From Actinokineospora spheciospongiae (GTDB lineage: Bacteria; Actinomycetota; Actinomycetes; Mycobacteriales; Pseudonocardiaceae): DNA of 39,338 nucleotides. A model generated the notes under the pieces. It was not told the origin of the DNA. It made no database searches and was given only the letters and a program-made list of their open reading frames with translations. Location of the stretch: positions 1 to 39,338 of the forward strand of contig NZ_AYXG01000079.1 of assembly GCF_000564855.1 (NCBI RefSeq), in the 5' to 3' direction. The position numbers and the translations under genes are program-made. Positions within the stretch are counted from its first letter, which is position 1. Each line of letters begins with the position of its first letter. This document shows positions 23,087 to 32,972 of this stretch, one piece after another.

Positions 23087-25483
23087 CTACTCGTCTGCGA
23101 GATTGGCCAGGTTCGAGGTGACCCGGTCTCGCACCCGCACCGCCTGCGGGTCGTCGAACGTCGACAGGATCGACAACGCCACGACCCACTGGGGCCGTGC
23201 CTGTTCGGGCTGGTCGGATTCGCGCAGGGCGGTCGCCAGCCGGTCGAGTGCGAGGGCGAGCTGCCACTGGTCGCCGAGATCGCGGTGGGTGGAGACGGCA
23301 ATGCGGTGGAACGGGATGGCCTCGTCCGGCCTGCCGAGCCGCTGGTAGGCCATCCCCGCGCTGTCCAGGGCTATCGCCTCACGGCTCCGGTCTCCCAGCC
23401 TCCGCTGCATGGATGCCGCGTGCTGGAACAACGGCAGCGCCTCCGCCGGATCGCCCTCGGCGAGGCGGAGGTACCCCGATTCCAGCAGGCTGACCGCCTC
23501 GCAGACGGGGTAGCTGTCGGCCAGGGCGATTTCCAGAGCGGCCCGCAGGGCCGAGTCGGCGTCCCGGAGGTGCCCGGATCGCCGGTGCGCGATGGCCAGG
23601 CAGATCAACGCGTTGCTCTCGGCGAGCCGGTCGCCGACCTCGCGGCTGATGGACAGCGATTCCCGGATGGTGTCGATGCCCGCCGCGTGCTGGTCCAGAT
23701 CGCTCTGGAGCACACCCAGGTTGCTCAGCAGGTAGGCCTCGTTGGCCCGGTCACCCACTTCCCGGAAAGCCGCCAGTGCCTGCTCGAAGTGGGTTCGGGC
23801 CGCGAACAGGCGGTGCTGTCGGTTGGCCAGCAGGCCGAGGTCGTTGGTCGACTGGGCGATGCCGCTGCTGTCGTTGAGGTCCTCGCGGACCGCCAAGGCC
23901 GCCAAGTGGAACTCCTCGGCTTTTTCCAACTGGTGGGATTGCAGGTGGGCCATCCCCAGGCTGGCCAGCAACTGCGCTTCGCCGAACCGGTCCCGGATCG
24001 CCCTGGCCGAAACCAATCCGGTGGTCGTGGTGAGAACCCAGTCCTCGATGGGGTTCTGGATGGCGTAGACGCTCCACAGCACCGCGGGCAACTGCCACGC
24101 CAGCCGGTGCAGACCCGCATCGGCCGCTGCCCGGGTGGCCCCGACGAAGTTCGCCTGCTCTTCCTCATACCAGCGGAAAGCGGCGTCGTACCCGTCGAAC
24201 GCCAGCGCGGTGACCTCTGCCTCGGGCGCGTCCAACAGGACGTCCGGGTCCAGCGGGCAGAGAATGGAGACGGCGGATCGCGCGGACAGCACGTACCAGG
24301 CGACCACCCGTTCCACCGCTGCCCGGCGATCCTCCTCTGCTTCCTGCGTGACCACTTGGTCGATGGCGTAGGCCCGCAGCAGGTCGTGGAATTCGTAGCG
24401 CGCAGGCGACCGCTGTTCGAGCACGTGGCAGCCGACGAGTACGTCCAGCAGCGACCGGGCCCGGGCGGTGCCCGCCCCGATCAGCGCCGCGGCCGCTTGG
24501 GCGCTGAACTCCGGCCCGGGGTGCAGGCCCAGGAGCCGGAACGCCCTGGCGGCGTCGGCGGGCAGAGCCCGGTAGGACCAGGCGAACACCGTTCGCACGG
24601 CGTCGGACTCCTCCTCGTCGGACGTCAGCGCGTCCCACAACCCCGACTCGTCGCGCAACTCGCTGATCAGTTCGTGCAGCAGCATCAGCGGCCTGCTCGA
24701 CGCGCGCTCGGCCGCGATCCGCAAGGCGAGCGGCAACCGCGCGCACAGCGCCGCCAGCTCGACCAGGTCAGCCGGGTCGTCCGGGTTCCGGTAGGCCGCG
24801 GTGACCGTCTTGAGCAACTCGACCGCTTCCGCCTCGGACAGCGTGTCCAGCACCAATCGGCGAGCGCCATCCCTGACCACCAGCCCGGAGAGGCGGTTGC
24901 GACTGGTCACGACGACGAGGCAGTCCGCGTTGCCGGGCAGCAGGGGTCTGACCTGCCCGACGCTCGCGGCGTTGTCCAGCACGACGAGCACCCGCTGCTC
25001 GGCGAGGATGGTGCGGTAGAGCGCCGACTTGTCCTCCAATTCCACCGGGATGCCGTCCGGCGGCACGCCCAGTGAGCGCAGGAAGCGGTCGAGGGCCTGC
25101 TCAGGCGTCACCGGCAGCCCCGGGTCGTGGCCGCGCAGGTTCACGTACAGCTGACCGTCGGGGAAGTTGTGCCGAGCGGCGTGCGCCCAGTGCAGCGCCA
25201 GGGCGGTCTTCCCGACTCCGGCGGTGCCGGTGAGGACGTAGATCCCGACGACCAGGGGTTCGTGCCGCTCGGTGAGGGCGGTGCTGAGTGCGGTCAACTC
25301 CTTCGACCGGTTGACGAACCCGCTCACATCGCCCGGCAACTGGCGTGGAACCCGCCGGGTCGGGCTGTTCGCCTGACCGTGGATGTGAACGCCGCCGTGG
25401 ACCGTTCCCGCCTGGACGACGTCGGAGGCCGAGCCGCCGATCTCGGCGCTGTTCTCCCGCGCGGGGTGGTCGTCCTGCCGCAT
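23087..25483 (-). CDS. NB-ARC/TPR STAND ATPase with N-terminal RHIM-like motif
   Basis: A 798-aa NLR-like protein starting at ATG 25483, overlapping frames closely with the upstream DUF6879 gene (its stop is at 25488). Residues 21-36 read DVVQAGTVHGGVHIHG, a short Gly/Val/His-rich motif with a V-Q-x-G core like RHIM-type amyloid signalling motifs. The NB-ARC domain follows: GFVNRSKEL, Walker A GTAGVGKTA (86-94), Walker B VLVVLDN (165-171), VVTSRNR sensor, and GLPLAL-like LPLALRI. After the winged helix region the C-terminal half (about 480-790) is built of TPR-like helical repeats (LASLGMAHLQ, LLSNLGVLQSDL, ALDSAGMAYQRLG). It lacks the SARP DNA-binding domain of AfsR. It is probably an oligomerising sensor switch; partner and trigger are unknown. 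Confidence 0.9.
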   Translation of the reverse strand: MRQDDHPARENSAEIGGSASDVVQAGTVHGGVHIHGQANSPTRRVPRQLPGDVSGFVNRSKELTALSTALTERHEPLVVGIYVLTGTAGVGKTALALHWAHAARHNFPDGQLYVNLRGHDPGLPVTPEQALDRFLRSLGVPPDGIPVELEDKSALYRTILAEQRVLVVLDNAASVGQVRPLLPGNADCLVVVTSRNRLSGLVVRDGARRLVLDTLSEAEAVELLKTVTAAYRNPDDPADLVELAALCARLPLALRIAAERASSRPLMLLHELISELRDESGLWDALTSDEEESDAVRTVFAWSYRALPADAARAFRLLGLHPGPEFSAQAAAALIGAGTARARSLLDVLVGCHVLEQRSPARYEFHDLLRAYAIDQVVTQEAEEDRRAAVERVVAWYVLSARSAVSILCPLDPDVLLDAPEAEVTALAFDGYDAAFRWYEEEQANFVGATRAAADAGLHRLAWQLPAVLWSVYAIQNPIEDWVLTTTTGLVSARAIRDRFGEAQLLASLGMAHLQSHQLEKAEEFHLAALAVREDLNDSSGIAQSTNDLGLLANRQHRLFAARTHFEQALAAFREVGDRANEAYLLSNLGVLQSDLDQHAAGIDTIRESLSISREVGDRLAESNALICLAIAHRRSGHLRDADSALRAALEIALADSYPVCEAVSLLESGYLRLAEGDPAEALPLFQHAASMQRRLGDRSREAIALDSAGMAYQRLGRPDEAIPFHRIAVSTHRDLGDQWQLALALDRLATALRESDQPEQARPQWVVALSILSTFDDPQAVRVRDRVTSNLANLADE
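25376..25423 (-). other. RHIM-like (Q-x-G) amyloid-type motif in the STAND protein
   Basis: Codons 21-36 encode a V-V-Q-A-G ... H-G-G-V-H-I-H-G pattern placed just before the NB-ARC domain. Bacterial amyloid signalling sequences with this Q-x-G core have been described at the N-termini of actinomycete NLR-like proteins. Assignment rests on pattern recall only. Confidence 0.55.
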
Positions 25484-25487
25484 CGGG

Positions 25488-26105
25488 TCACTGGCCTCGC
25501 GGCGGTTCCAGGTGGGCGACCTCGCGCTGGTAGAAGCTCTCGAAGTCCTCGCCCATCTCGTGCAGGTCCGCCATGAGTCGACGACAGCGGGCGATCGTCG
25601 ACCGGTCCTCGGTGCGAATGGCGCCGGTGTGCTCACCGTTGTCGGTGTACAGGACCTCGTACATGACATCGGTGCCCAGGGTGACCACCTCGGGCAGGGG
25701 TGCGTCGCGCTCGAACCGCGCCACCTTCTCCGCCTCCACCACCCGCATGTCCTCACCGGATTGAGCCCGCACCCGCAGCGGGTGGAACGCCCACTGGATG
25801 AACGGGGTCATCGGCAGCTCCACGACCTTCGTCCACCGCGTGCGGATGCCCCGGGCGGCATCCTCGCGGTACTCCTGTTCGAGGTCGGGTCGTAATTCTT
25901 CGGCAAGTCGAAGGGCCTCTTCCCAGTCGCCGCTGAGGTAGGCGTGCCAACTGGGCATCCCCGGCTCCTGGAAGAGTTGTCTTCGTTCCAGTTTCCAGAA
26001 CTCGCCGCCGTGTCGGCCGAGCTTCTCGTAGTCTTCGGTGAACTTCTTGTCATAGGCTTCGGGTTCGAGTGGTTCGCCGTTGGCCCGCAGTGACAGTTCA
26101 TGCAT
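25488..26105 (-). CDS. DUF6879-family protein
   Basis: A 205-aa cytoplasmic protein starting at ATG 26105. It overlaps the end of the small gene upstream by eight bases and stops five bases before the STAND start. The family pattern is visible: GGEFWKLERRQLFQEPGMPSW, then VVELPMTPFIQWAFHPLRVRAQSGEDMRVV, then VMYEVLYTDNGEHTGAIRTED, ending in a helix with FESFYQREV. DUF6879 genes commonly sit near XRE-DUF397 pairs in actinomycetes; their function is unknown. Tight coupling on both sides suggests the three products work together. Confidence 0.85.
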   Translation of the reverse strand: MHELSLRANGEPLEPEAYDKKFTEDYEKLGRHGGEFWKLERRQLFQEPGMPSWHAYLSGDWEEALRLAEELRPDLEQEYREDAARGIRTRWTKVVELPMTPFIQWAFHPLRVRAQSGEDMRVVEAEKVARFERDAPLPEVVTLGTDVMYEVLYTDNGEHTGAIRTEDRSTIARCRRLMADLHEMGEDFESFYQREVAHLEPPRGQ

Positions 26106-26394
26106 CCGGGATGTCTTTCTTCGCCGCTCTGAGCATCGGCCCGGGGATGACGACCAGTCGTTCACCGTCGCCGACGCTCATGTCGTCGGGCAACTGGGGC
26201 CGGTAGACGTCCGTCAGGTCCCGGCCTATCACCGCGATGTCCCCATTGGACAGTTCCCAGATGTCCGGGCAGGTCTTCTTGGTGGTGGTGCTGGCGGCGT
26301 CGTCATCGCCCCCACTGCCTGGTTCCCTCGGCGAGATCCCCAGTCGTCTGCTCAAAGTTGCCGACGGGTCCGGTTGCCAGCTTTTCGTGGCCAT
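26098..26394 (-). CDS. Small protein, DUF6879 partner (CPDIWEL type)
   Basis: A 98-aa protein starting at ATG 26394, nine bases after GAGGGG; an upstream in-frame ATG at 26508 has no such site. The first 50 residues are Ser/Asp/Gly-rich and likely disordered. The conserved part is CPDIWELSNGDIAVIGRDLTD, then a GERLVVIPGPML stretch ending AAKKDIPDA. I recall this CPxxWEL...IGxDxT pattern from small actinobacterial proteins next to DUF6879. No function is known. It is the first gene of the three-gene operon with DUF6879 and STAND. Confidence 0.82.
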   Translation of the reverse strand: MATKSWQPDPSATLSRRLGISPREPGSGGDDDAASTTTKKTCPDIWELSNGDIAVIGRDLTDVYRPQLPDDMSVGDGERLVVIPGPMLRAAKKDIPDA

Positions 26395-26430
26395 GGCTGC
26401 TTCCCCTCGCGCATTCAGCCCGAATGGTGA

Positions 26431-26457
26431 AGCGTACCAGCGGAATGGCAGTTTCAA
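26431..26457 (-). promoter_or_regulatory. Possible promoter of the STAND operon
   Basis: On the minus strand TTGAAA (26457-26452) and TACGCT (26436-26431) are 15 bases apart, 37 bases before the ATG at 26394. The hexamers are good but the spacing is short, so this is tentative. Confidence 0.35.
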
Positions 26458-26530
26458 CCCGTGCGCCAAATGTGCGATCGGGTGATAGGGGTTTTCGGAA
26501 TCGGTCAAGCCTTGCGGTCGGTGGGGTTGA

Positions 26531-26600
26531 GCTGACGAGCCGGTCCGGGGGTGGGGCGGGGGTGTGCCCGGCCCACCCCCCGGCTTGTGGTCTCGTCAGC
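26531..26600. terminator. Long hairpin overlapping the DUF397 stop codon
   Basis: GCTGACGAG (26531-26539) and CTCGTCAGC (26592-26600) are perfect inverted arms. Inside them CCGGGGGTGGG pairs with CCCACCCCCCGG. The right outer arm includes the DUF397 stop codon. It lies between the XRE-DUF397 unit and the STAND operon and should separate their transcripts. Confidence 0.7.
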
Positions 26601-26751
26601 GGCCGAGCTTGGTGATCAGCTCTCGGATGGCGGTGCGGGTCACCGGAAGGGTGACGCCGGGTCGCTTGCTGTCGCGCACGGCCGTGAGGTCCTGCCGCAG
26701 CTCAACACAGTTGCTGGTGCTGCCCGAGCGGGACGACTTGCGCCACTCCAT
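26596..26751 (-). CDS. DUF397 small protein, partner of the XRE regulator
   Basis: A 51-aa protein starting at ATG 26751, two bases after the XRE stop. The DUF397 signatures are MEWRKSSRSG at the start, CVEL in the middle (one cysteine), AVRDSKRPG, and a C-terminal helix that ends in KLGR. DUF397 proteins are encoded beside XRE/DUF5753 regulators throughout actinomycetes, where some pairs (WhiJ-like) influence development and antibiotic production, probably as an antagonist of the regulator. Here it is the second gene of a two-gene unit. Confidence 0.95.
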   Translation of the reverse strand: MEWRKSSRSGSTSNCVELRQDLTAVRDSKRPGVTLPVTRTAIRELITKLGR

Positions 26752-26753
26752 GA

Positions 26754-27584
26754 TCACAACCTTTCTCGTAGTTGCTCGATCATACTGCGGCTTTCCGCAC
26801 CTGAAAGGGCCAAGTGATCGAGCATCGAGCGCATGTTCTCATAGCCCTGCACCTCCGAATCGTGCAGATACACGCTGCTTCCCCACAGCTCGACGTGGAG
26901 CACGGGGGCCGCTTCGGGAAAGTGCAGCATCAGCCATGAATGCAGCAGTGCGCGGTGCGGCATGGGCTCCCGCACAACACGAACGCCAAGGCCCCGAGTC
27001 GAAGCCCTCTCCAAGTGGCGCAGTTGCTCCTTGAGCGCGTCGACGCCGCCGAACGGCCGCCGGAGTGCGCTCTCGTGGATGAACGCCACATACTCGATCT
27101 TGGGTAGCACCTGCTGTCGGCGCAGGCGAGCGATCCAGCGCATCTCGATGTCCTGCGGCCGGATGCCGTCCTGCAACATGATGCCCTCGGCGTACCGCTC
27201 GGTTTGCAGCAGTCCGGGAACGCTGGTGAGTGACCAGTCTGTGATCGCCCTGGCTGAAGCCTCATAGCTGGCCAGGGTGCCCACGTCGGGCAGCACTCCG
27301 GGCAGGGGGCGGGACCACCAGCCTGCCTGGGTGCCGGTGCGGGCGCTTTCGATCAACTCCTCGCGCTGCGTGATCGGCACGCCGTAGATGGCCAGCATGG
27401 TGGCCACGTCCTCGCTGGTGATGTGCCGCTTGCCGTTCTCCGTGCGGCTGAGCGTGGCCGTCGACCAGCCGATCGCCTTGGCGGCGGCCTCCAGGTTCAG
27501 CGACGTCTGTTCCACCCGGACGGCCTTGAGCTGGGCGCCGATCGTCCGGTCGCGCGCCTGCGGGTTCTTCCGTTGTCCTGACAC
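26754..27584 (-). CDS. XRE-family regulator with DUF5753 domain
   Basis: A 276-aa regulator starting at GTG 27584. The helix-turn-helix (about 19-69) contains LNLEAAAKAIGWSTATLSRT and ENGKRHITSEDVATMLAIYG. The DUF5753 domain fills the rest, with LLQTERYAEGIM, IHESALRRPFGG, and a C-terminal VLHVELWGSSVYLHDS. With DUF397 it forms the standard actinomycete pair. An inverted repeat (27632-27667) sits 48 bases upstream of its start. Its likely nearby targets are itself and the DUF6879-STAND operon that follows on the same strand. Confidence 0.93.
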   Translation of the reverse strand: MSGQRKNPQARDRTIGAQLKAVRVEQTSLNLEAAAKAIGWSTATLSRTENGKRHITSEDVATMLAIYGVPITQREELIESARTGTQAGWWSRPLPGVLPDVGTLASYEASARAITDWSLTSVPGLLQTERYAEGIMLQDGIRPQDIEMRWIARLRRQQVLPKIEYVAFIHESALRRPFGGVDALKEQLRHLERASTRGLGVRVVREPMPHRALLHSWLMLHFPEAAPVLHVELWGSSVYLHDSEVQGYENMRSMLDHLALSGAESRSMIEQLRERL

Positions 27585-27631
27585 GGTTTCCTTTCCACCC
27601 CTGCAAGGACACGCGCCGTCCGGTGCGGGGA

Positions 27632-27667
27632 ATCTACAGTCTGGGGCACCCCTGCCGCGCTGTAGAT
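27632..27667. promoter_or_regulatory. Inverted repeat upstream of the XRE gene
   Basis: ATCTACAG (27632-27639) and CTGTAGAT (27660-27667) are perfect 8-bp inverted arms, with centres 28 bases apart, located 48-83 bases upstream of the XRE start. The arm nearer the gene contains a TGTAGAT -10-like element. This is a candidate autoregulatory operator. Confidence 0.5.
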
Positions 27668-27698
27668 GTCGAGCGTATCGCGAGTTGCGACCGGAACG

Positions 27699-27745
27699 GC
27701 CGAGGGGCGGGTCTCGTCCACTGTGGACGAGACCCGCCCCTCGGC
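27699..27745. terminator. 22-bp perfect hairpin after aconitase
   Basis: Bases 27699-27720 and 27724-27745 are perfectly complementary around a CTG loop, 18 bases past the aconitase stop on the minus strand. It is one of the strongest hairpins in the window and lacks a T tract, as is common in GC-rich actinobacteria. Confidence 0.88.
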
Positions 27746-27763
27746 GGGTGGAGAGGACAGAGC

Positions 27764-30604
<2,841 letters not shown>

Positions 30605-30689
30605 GTCCAACTCCAGTGGCGGCGCATGTCAGTTCGGCTGTGAGTCTGTCGCACCCGGGGCGGGTGTGCGCGACTGCCTCACGGTTCAA

Positions 30690-30719
30690 ACAGTACGCTT
30701 GTCCTGTATTTCGGTTCAA
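30690..30719 (-). promoter_or_regulatory. Aconitase promoter overlapped by an AcnR box
   Basis: On the minus strand, -35 TTGAAC (30719-30714) and -10 TACTGT (30695-30690) are 18 bases apart. The 16-mer CAGGACAAGCGTACTG (30706-30691) matches every fixed position of the AcnR consensus CAGNACnnnCGTACTG that I recall from Corynebacterium. It covers the -10, as expected for a repressor. The leader to GTG 30604 is about 80 bases. Confidence 0.75.
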
Positions 30720-30775
30720 GGGGTGGCGTCCGACCCGTGGGATGTGATCCATCACGCCCGGGCCCCGGCAGCGGC

Positions 30776-30809
30776 GGACCCCCGGTGCCTGGAGAGGCGC
30801 CGGGGGTCC
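30776..30809. terminator. Hairpin after the 30829-32265 gene
   Basis: GGACCCCCGGTGCCT (30776-30790) and AGGCGCCGGGGGTCC (30795-30809) form a 15-bp stem with one imperfect pair around a GGAG loop, 20 bases past the stop of the minus-strand gene. Confidence 0.8.
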
Positions 30810-30828
30810 GGTGGAGTGCTGCTCCGGG

Positions 30829-32265
30829 TCAGTCCGCGAGCCGGAGCAGGGCCTTGATGTCCTCCGGCTGGAGGCTCTTGAGGGCCGTGACCTGCACGTC
30901 GGTCAGCGAGCGCAAGGGGCTGACGTACCACTTGCCGTCGACCTCGGTGGTGACCACGCCGGTGTTGGCCATCATGCCCTTGACCAGGTTGGTCAGCGCC
31001 TGCTTGGCCTCGGGGGCCATCCGCTTGCCGCCGATGCGGGTGGCCAGGTCGTCGGCGCAGGCCTGGTCGGACTCGCCCTCGGCCTCGACGGCGTAGCACT
31101 CGCCGTCCTTGCTCACGCGCAGCCGCTCGCCGTCCTCGTTCTCCAGGACGACCTCCTTGAGCAGGACCTTCGTCGCGCCCTCGACGGCCTGGGTCTCGGT
31201 GGACAGGTCCACCAGCCGGACGCCGGACTCGGTCTTGCCCGCGCCCTCGACGATCGCCGGGCCCACGTCGTGCAGGACGGCCATCTCGTCCGGCGGGAGG
31301 AGTTCGATCGCCCTGGTCAGGTTGCCCGCCAGGCCCGCCTCGGCCAGGCCGCGCACCGCGTCCTCGGGGGAGGAGCCGCCGTTGGCCGCGATCGACTGCT
31401 TCGGCCAGGACATCTTCTCCTCGGCCAGCGCGTAGTCGGCGATCGTGTAGAACAGGCTCGGGTACCACTCGCCGTCGACCTGCACGGTCGCGATGCGGAT
31501 GGGCTCGCCGCGGTTCTCCTTCGCGACCACCTCCGCCACGTCGACGGTCTCGGTCTCCTTGCCGCCGGGCAGGCCCTCCGGGAACGCGGCGTCGATGAAC
31601 TCCTTGGTCAGCGGGAGCCGACTGGCGTCGGAGGAGACGGTGATCTTGCCGCCGACCAGCTTGGTGATCGTCAGGTGGTCGTTGACCCGCTCGGCGCCCG
31701 CCTCGTCGAACTGCAGGTTCTCGCTGGTCAGCTCGAAGCCCTGGACCTTGTTCGGGTCGACGTCGGACTTGTAGACCTCCAGCCGCTGCAACTCCTTGGT
31801 CGTCTCGGAGTTCAGCGTGGTCATCAGGTCCCGCTCGGCCGGGGCGAGGCCGGTCAGCAGACCAGCCACGTCACCCTGGCCGATGGCGTTGACCAGGCTG
31901 GTCGCCGCCGCCGTCGGCGACTCCGCGCCCGCCTGCGCCTCGCCGCGGTTGAGCGCCCACACGGTCACCCCCGCGCCCGCGGCGACCGCGACCACCGCCG
32001 CGACCACGCCGATGACCAGGCCCTTGCGGCCCTTGCGCGCGGGCTGCTCCGGCGGCAGCGGGTAGCCGAAGCCACCGCCGTACTGCTGCTGCGGGTAGCC
32101 GCCCTGCTGGGCGGGCTGCTGGAAGCCGCCCGACTGCGGGTGGCCGCCCTGCGGCTGCCCCTGCTGGGGGTAACCGCCCTGCCCCTGCTGGCCGTAGCCC
32201 TGCGGCTGCCCCTGGTACGGGTCGTTCTGCGGCCACTGGCCGCCCTGCCCCGGCGGATACGTCAC
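30829..32265 (-). CDS. Membrane-anchored protein with Gln/Gly/Pro-rich N-terminus
   Basis: A 478-aa protein I cannot name. Residues 1-75 are a low-complexity cytoplasmic tail of Pro, Gln, Gly and Tyr (repeats such as GYPQQGQPQGG). One membrane helix lies at 82-105 after RKGRKG. The external part holds two similar halves: SPTAAATSLVNAIGQGDVAGLLTGLAPAERD and SPEDAVRGLAEAGLAGNLTRAIELLPPDEM both open a DUF4878-like helical unit followed by strands. A lone Cys pair (ECYAV, QACAD) is near the end. It starts at GTG 32265 (GGAGGGG), overlapping the upstream membrane gene by four bases. A role in the envelope is inferred from topology only. Confidence 0.85.
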   Translation of the reverse strand: MTYPPGQGGQWPQNDPYQGQPQGYGQQGQGGYPQQGQPQGGHPQSGGFQQPAQQGGYPQQQYGGGFGYPLPPEQPARKGRKGLVIGVVAAVVAVAAGAGVTVWALNRGEAQAGAESPTAAATSLVNAIGQGDVAGLLTGLAPAERDLMTTLNSETTKELQRLEVYKSDVDPNKVQGFELTSENLQFDEAGAERVNDHLTITKLVGGKITVSSDASRLPLTKEFIDAAFPEGLPGGKETETVDVAEVVAKENRGEPIRIATVQVDGEWYPSLFYTIADYALAEEKMSWPKQSIAANGGSSPEDAVRGLAEAGLAGNLTRAIELLPPDEMAVLHDVGPAIVEGAGKTESGVRLVDLSTETQAVEGATKVLLKEVVLENEDGERLRVSKDGECYAVEAEGESDQACADDLATRIGGKRMAPEAKQALTNLVKGMMANTGVVTTEVDGKWYVSPLRSLTDVQVTALKSLQPEDIKALLRLAD

Positions 32266-32717
32266 TGTTCCCCTCCTGCTTCCCGGCGAGCGCTCCTGCG
32301 CTCGCCCACGAGGACGCCCACGGCGCCCACCACCGCGATCACCGCACCGACCGCGGTGGTCGTCGGCCCGGTCCCCGCGATGCCCAGCGAGCTGTCCCCG
32401 CTGCCCTGTCCGACGGCCGCACCCCCCGCGACGGTTCCACTGAGAATCGTCACGACCAGGCAAAGCGTTGCCGACGTGCGCCGGAGACCGAGCGCGTACG
32501 CCGCGACGCAGAGCGTCACCACCGGCACCAGGGAGAACCACGCCGTCGGCAGCCAGGCCCACCCGGTGCCGCGCAGGAACCCCAGGGTGCGGATCACCCC
32601 GACCGACTCGAAGCTGTCGCGCAGCACCGCCCCCGACCGGAACCAGGGCAGGAACAGGCCGACGACGAGGGTGGCGAGCCCGGCCGCGGCGGCGGCCGCG
32701 GGCAGTCGGGCGGACAT
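32262..32717 (-). CDS. Small four-helix membrane protein
   Basis: A 151-aa protein starting at ATG 32717 after GGGAG. It has four predicted membrane helices: after MSARLPA, a segment around FSLVPVVTLCVAAYALGL, another at LCLVVTILSGTVAGGAAV, and a last helix ending VGVLVGERRSARRE. Between helices 1 and 2 a W/F-rich loop (LPWFRSG, GTGWAWLP) is present. No family is recognised. It is coupled to the 30829-32265 gene by a GTGA overlap, and the pair probably forms one membrane unit. Confidence 0.82.
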   Translation of the reverse strand: MSARLPAAAAAAGLATLVVGLFLPWFRSGAVLRDSFESVGVIRTLGFLRGTGWAWLPTAWFSLVPVVTLCVAAYALGLRRTSATLCLVVTILSGTVAGGAAVGQGSGDSSLGIAGTGPTTTAVGAVIAVVGAVGVLVGERRSARREAGGEQ

Positions 32718-32972
32718 GGCGCCATGCTCCCAGCACCGACCACGGGTCGTCACAGCGACCTCGTCCGGGTGAGCGGTCGAGGTCCTGTTCCGACACGTCA
32801 GGGCGGTTGTCGCGACCCAGAGTGTTGTGGTTGGCGGAAGTTATCCCCGGTACGGAAGTTTCGCCTGTTACCGGTGGTGCGGGCGGGACGCCAATGGCAC
32901 AGTCGGGGCCGGTCCGGTGTGGACCGTGTCCGGGGTCGTCGGGGGCCGCCGGGATCGGTGAGGAGGTGCGTC

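Noticed and set aside
23087..25483. AfsR/SARP-type transcription factor
   Set aside because: It lacks the N-terminal OmpR-like DNA-binding and BTAD domains; the protein starts with a short motif followed directly by NB-ARC.
25488..26394. Partner copy of the RHIM-like motif in the neighbouring proteins
   Set aside because: Neither DUF6879 nor the small protein contains a V-Q-x-G segment with a Gly/His run.
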